Shown here: positions 61,852 through 64,000 of the stretch, one piece after another
Layout of the letters: each line of letters opens with the position of its first letter
Numbering within the stretch: the stretch's first letter is position 1
DNA from: Clostridiales bacterium
GTDB lineage: Bacteria > Bacillota > Clostridia > Lachnospirales > Lachnospiraceae
Reading direction: 5' to 3'
DNA length: 64,000 nucleotides
NCBI GenBank assembly: GCA_018372435.1
Contig: JAHAJA010000003.1
Span: 62,001 to 126,000 of the forward strand
Notes under the pieces: model-generated
Database searches by the model: none
What the model was told of the DNA's origin: nothing
What the model saw: the letters and a program-made list of their open reading frames with translations, nothing else
Translations under genes and position numbers: made by a program

Positions 61852-61951
61852 AAACCAATATATAAACCAATATAAAAACTAATATATAAACCAATATAAA
61901 AATTAATATAAAAACCAATATAACAACCCAATATAAAAGATAATATATAAA
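61852..61951 (+). repeat. AT-rich tandem repeat between nifN-B and the ferredoxin gene
   Basis: About eight degenerate units of 12-14 bp with consensus AACCAATATAAA follow each other without interruption. The region has no gene. Confidence 0.8.
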
Positions 61952-62022
61952 CAAGTTGATAAATTAAAAGAAATTAGTCAGAGTAATTTAAAATGTTAAT
62001 AAGAGAATAGGAGATGAAAGCT

Positions 62023-62331
62023 ATGGTACAACCAAAATTTCACGTATTTATATGCACGAGCTGTACAATAACAGGGCAACAAAGAGGATATTGTGCTAAT
62101 AATCAAGCGGTTAATATCTTACAAAGGTTTATGGAAGAAATCAGTGATCGGGATCTATCCAGTGAAATCGTCTTGAACAACACAGGTTGTTTTGGAATCT
62201 GTGATAAGGGACCAATTGCTGTTGTATATCCAGAAGGGGTATGGTATGGGCACCTCACAGTAGATGATGTGGAGAGAATATTCGATGAACACTTTGAAGG
62301 TGGAACGCCAGTTGTAGATCTTATGCTGTGA
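62023..62331 (+). CDS. [2Fe-2S] ferredoxin of the C. pasteurianum thioredoxin-like type
   Basis: 102 aa, exactly the length of the C. pasteurianum [2Fe-2S] ferredoxin, from ATG 62023 (AGGAG nine bases upstream; the ATG at 62014 is too close). Cysteines fall at 11, 14, 24, 56 and 60 ('HVFICTSC', 'RGYC', 'NTGCFGIC'), matching the known ligands 11, 24, 56 and 60 plus the free Cys14. 'GPIAVVYPEGVWYGHLT' is the conserved C-terminal half. It is nif-linked in Clostridium and interacts with the MoFe protein. A likely electron or cluster carrier. Confidence 0.93.
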   Translation: MVQPKFHVFICTSCTITGQQRGYCANNQAVNILQRFMEEISDRDLSSEIVLNNTGCFGICDKGPIAVVYPEGVWYGHLTVDDVERIFDEHFEGGTPVVDLML

Positions 62332-62356
62332 AACTTCGCACTTGAAGATTATCTAC

Positions 62357-62392
62357 TCTAAATGAAGTTTTTTAGGTGCGAAATTTGAGTAA
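62357..62392 (+). repeat. Repeated flank preceding MITE copy 3
   Basis: Matches 48549-48584 at about 32 of 37 positions. Its GTGCGAA also mirrors TTCGCAC a few bases after the ferredoxin stop, so it may form a small hairpin. Confidence 0.7.
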
Positions 62393-62663
62393 AGGTTAAG
62401 GTGTCAAAAGTCCTCCAGAAAACTTGACTTCGTCAATTTGTACATTCACAAACCTGACTAATGTGATGCAGAACATAGTTTGATGAGCAACTGTATGAAG
62501 TCGTTGGTACTTAGGCTCTGTATTTAAGAGCCTTATGTACCATTACGAACTGCAGCCAAGCGAGAGCGGGTTGCGAATAAACTATGTTTTGCATCACATA
62601 CTGATATGTAAAATGTGCAAATTGATGATTCAAAATATAAAAGGGGCTGTTGACACCCTAACC
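62393..62663. mobile_element. MITE-like inverted-repeat element, copy 3 (271 bp), inside the nif operon
   Basis: Ends GGTTAAGGTGTCAAAAG and TTGACACCCTAACC are inverted repeats with a few changes. A 5-bp direct repeat AGTAA flanks it (62388-62392 and 62664-62668). The core (62463-62610) includes the nested hairpin 62496-62554 and outer arms AACATAGTTT and AAACTATGTT. It aligns in full with the reverse complement of copy 2. It separates the ferredoxin gene from nifV by 28 bp. Confidence 0.87.
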
Positions 62664-62691
62664 AGTAAATAATTAGATGGAAGGTGATATC

Positions 62692-63645
62692 ATGCAGATT
62701 ATTGATGCTACATTAAGTATGCTTAACTTAACTCCTCCAACTAAGGAGCAAGCAGGTGAATTTATTCGGTTGTTTATGGAATGTGGAATACTTGACTTCA
62801 TGGTATCAGAAAAACTATATCCTGTAATTGAACCAGTATTAATACCAGGAGCTTCCTATTATATGGAGATTGATACGATATCAGATCGAAGAAAATTCCC
62901 TTTGATTAAGCATTTTCTACAAGCAAAAACCATCGAAGGCGACACAATTACAATTATCCAGATGAATGATACAAGAGAGATCCTACATCTTAGGAATTAT
63001 GTTTCCGCTAAGGCAGTTGCCTTAAGAGGAATGGATGACTTCATGTGCTTTGAGTTTGATATAGCGTTAAAAGAGATATTTACCATTATTGATAAAAAGA
63101 AGATAATCTTTATACCTGAGAATAGCAATGATTGTGCTACTGCTGAAGCTGTGATGTTTATGCAGGCTGGAGGAAAGAAAGTAGTCACTACATTCGCTGG
63201 TATCGGCAATAAGGCAGCAACAGAACAAGTAATCTTAGCACTTAGATTGAATCAACATTATAAAGTGAACCAAGATTTAAGTAAATTACCTAAGTTGAAA
63301 CATCTATATGAAGAGATTACAGGAGATAAGATACCTGGTAAGATGCCAATAATTGGTGAGAGTATATTCTGGGTAGAATCTGGCATTCATGTAGATGGAA
63401 TTCTGAAAAAATCCTCAAATTACGAAACCTTTCCGCCTGAGCTTGTGGGGCAAGTAAGAAGGATCTTAATCGGAAAGCATTCGGGTCTATGCTCTATCAA
63501 AATAAAGGTAGAGGAATTTGGATATAGCGAATTAGAGAAAGATAAATGCCTAAAGATCTTACAGAAGGTTAAACTTGAAAGTAACAAATTGGGTAGAAGT
63601 ATAAGTGATGGTGAACTCCAATCCATCATTGAGGGCTGCCTATGA
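62692..63645 (+). CDS. nifV-omega: Homocitrate synthase, omega subunit (split NifV)
   Basis: 317 aa from ATG 62692, after GGAAGGTGATATC. It corresponds to the C-terminal part of NifV plus a degenerate barrel: 'TTFAGIGNKAATEQVILAL', then 'WVESGIHVDGIL', 'LIGKHSGLCSIKIKVEEFG'. The catalytic N-terminal DTTLRDGEQ part is on the next gene. C. pasteurianum has the same split into NifV-omega and NifV-alpha. Together they condense acetyl-CoA and 2-oxoglutarate to homocitrate for FeMo-co. The stop overlaps the alpha start (ATGA). Confidence 0.9.
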   Translation: MQIIDATLSMLNLTPPTKEQAGEFIRLFMECGILDFMVSEKLYPVIEPVLIPGASYYMEIDTISDRRKFPLIKHFLQAKTIEGDTITIIQMNDTREILHLRNYVSAKAVALRGMDDFMCFEFDIALKEIFTIIDKKKIIFIPENSNDCATAEAVMFMQAGGKKVVTTFAGIGNKAATEQVILALRLNQHYKVNQDLSKLPKLKHLYEEITGDKIPGKMPIIGESIFWVESGIHVDGILKKSSNYETFPPELVGQVRRILIGKHSGLCSIKIKVEEFGYSELEKDKCLKILQKVKLESNKLGRSISDGELQSIIEGCL

Positions 63646-64000
63646 AGATAAAGAAGAAAATCGTAGACACAACATTACGTGATGGGGAACAATGTCCAGG
63701 TGTAGTATTTCGTCCAGAAGATAAGATTCGATTAGGGTTACTCCTTGATGAACTAGGCGTCTATGAAATTGAAGCTGGTTGTGTTGATATCCATTCTGAT
63801 GAGTTACAATACCTCGATAAGTTAATGGGGCAAAGGAAAAATGCATTGATATCCCTTTGGTGTAGAATGCGTCAGGAGGATATGGAAGAAGCTTGTTTAC
63901 TACAACCAGATTTAATTCATGTTGGTGTACCTGTTTCCTATGTGCAGATCTATTCAAAGCTTAATAAGAATAAGGTATGGGTTCAAAGAGAGATAAAAAG
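63642..64000 (+). CDS. nifV-alpha: Homocitrate synthase, alpha subunit (split NifV), 3' end beyond the window
   Basis: The frame starts at the ATG overlapping the omega stop and runs off the end after 119 codons. It begins 'MKIKKKIVDTTLRDGEQCPG', the DTTLRDGEQ motif of the acyltransferase TIM barrel, followed by 'ELGVYEIEAGCVDIHSDE' and 'DLIHVGVPVSYVQIYSKL'. The Arg-Asp of TLRDGE bind the metal and 2-oxoglutarate. It is the catalytic partner of NifV-omega; both are translated in tandem. Confidence 0.92.
   Translation, partial: MKIKKKIVDTTLRDGEQCPGVVFRPEDKIRLGLLLDELGVYEIEAGCVDIHSDELQYLDKLMGQRKNALISLWCRMRQEDMEEACLLQPDLIHVGVPVSYVQIYSKLNKNKVWVQREIK

Noticed and set aside
61852..61951. CRISPR-like array
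   Set aside because: The units are short (12-14 bp), contiguous, AT-only and without spacers; it is a simple tandem repeat.
62692..64000. Frameshift splitting nifV into two genes
   Set aside because: The two frames are joined by a clean ATGA overlap, the order is omega then alpha (C-terminal part first), and this split is known in C. pasteurianum, so it is natural.

Overview
The window is AT-rich, gene-dense DNA from a spore-forming, nitrogen-fixing anaerobic Firmicute. Evidence for this is the CotF-type spore coat proteins, the Clostridium pasteurianum-type nif genes (NifD with a long internal insert, short NifK, NifN-B fusion, split homocitrate synthase, [2Fe-2S] ferredoxin), strong AGGAGG ribosome sites and TTG/GTG starts. 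Secreted amylase and glycoside hydrolase genes suggest a plant-polysaccharide degrader in the Lachnospiraceae, such as Lachnoclostridium (Clostridium) phytofermentans. The species is an inference. No rRNA, tRNA, CRISPR array or intact transposase was seen.

Layout. 1-1.5 kb: end of an iron-siderophore uptake operon (binding protein and esterase). 1.8-4.1 kb: a PadR regulator with its HAAS membrane partner, and an AraC regulator. 4.4-20.7 kb: a surface-glycan island with UDP-ManNAc dehydrogenase and UDP-GlcNAc 2-epimerase, two PseB/CapE-like dehydratases, a sugar aminotransferase, an acetyltransferase, an RmlD-like reductase, a CgeB-like glycosyltransferase, a GT-B enzyme, three related small GT-A proteins, and four unrecognised proteins that may be spore-surface components. 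20.8-25.8 kb: a five-gene peptide/nickel-type ABC importer. 26-28.7 kb: DUF1540 protein, Sfp-type phosphopantetheinyl transferase, DUF1622 protein and a LacI regulator. 29-34.9 kb: glycoside hydrolase, DUF1905 protein and a large amylase with a 783-bp internal duplication. 35-40.4 kb: DUF1002 protein, secreted phosphatase, YibE/F protein and two spore coat proteins. 40.7-48.5 kb: OPT transporter, MFS transporter, heterodimeric ABC exporter behind an attenuator-like leader, and a miniature kinase-fold protein. 48.9-52.1 kb: DUF434 protein and small exported proteins. 52.5-64 kb: nifH-nifI1-nifI2-nifD-nifK-nifE-nifN-B-fdx-nifV(omega)-nifV(alpha), running off the end.

The nif genes form one same-strand unit. 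NifH and NifDK are the enzyme, NifI1/I2 give post-translational control, NifB/E/N build the cofactor, and the split NifV supplies homocitrate. Several strong hairpins lie between these genes. A GTG-started 31-codon ORF with an excellent Shine-Dalgarno sequence fills the nifI2-nifD gap.

The most striking finding is a non-coding inverted-repeat element present three times (28890-29024, 48585-48851, 62393-62663). All copies share termini (GGTTAGAGTGTCAAAAG type), each is flanked by its own perfect 5-bp direct repeat (AGTAT, AGTTA, AGTAA), and each sits 28-48 bp before the start codon of a plus-strand gene. Two copies carry a conserved core with a nested hairpin. The third is an internal-deletion form, and one copy lies inside the nif operon. 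It looks like an active or recently active MITE family that rewires 5' regions.
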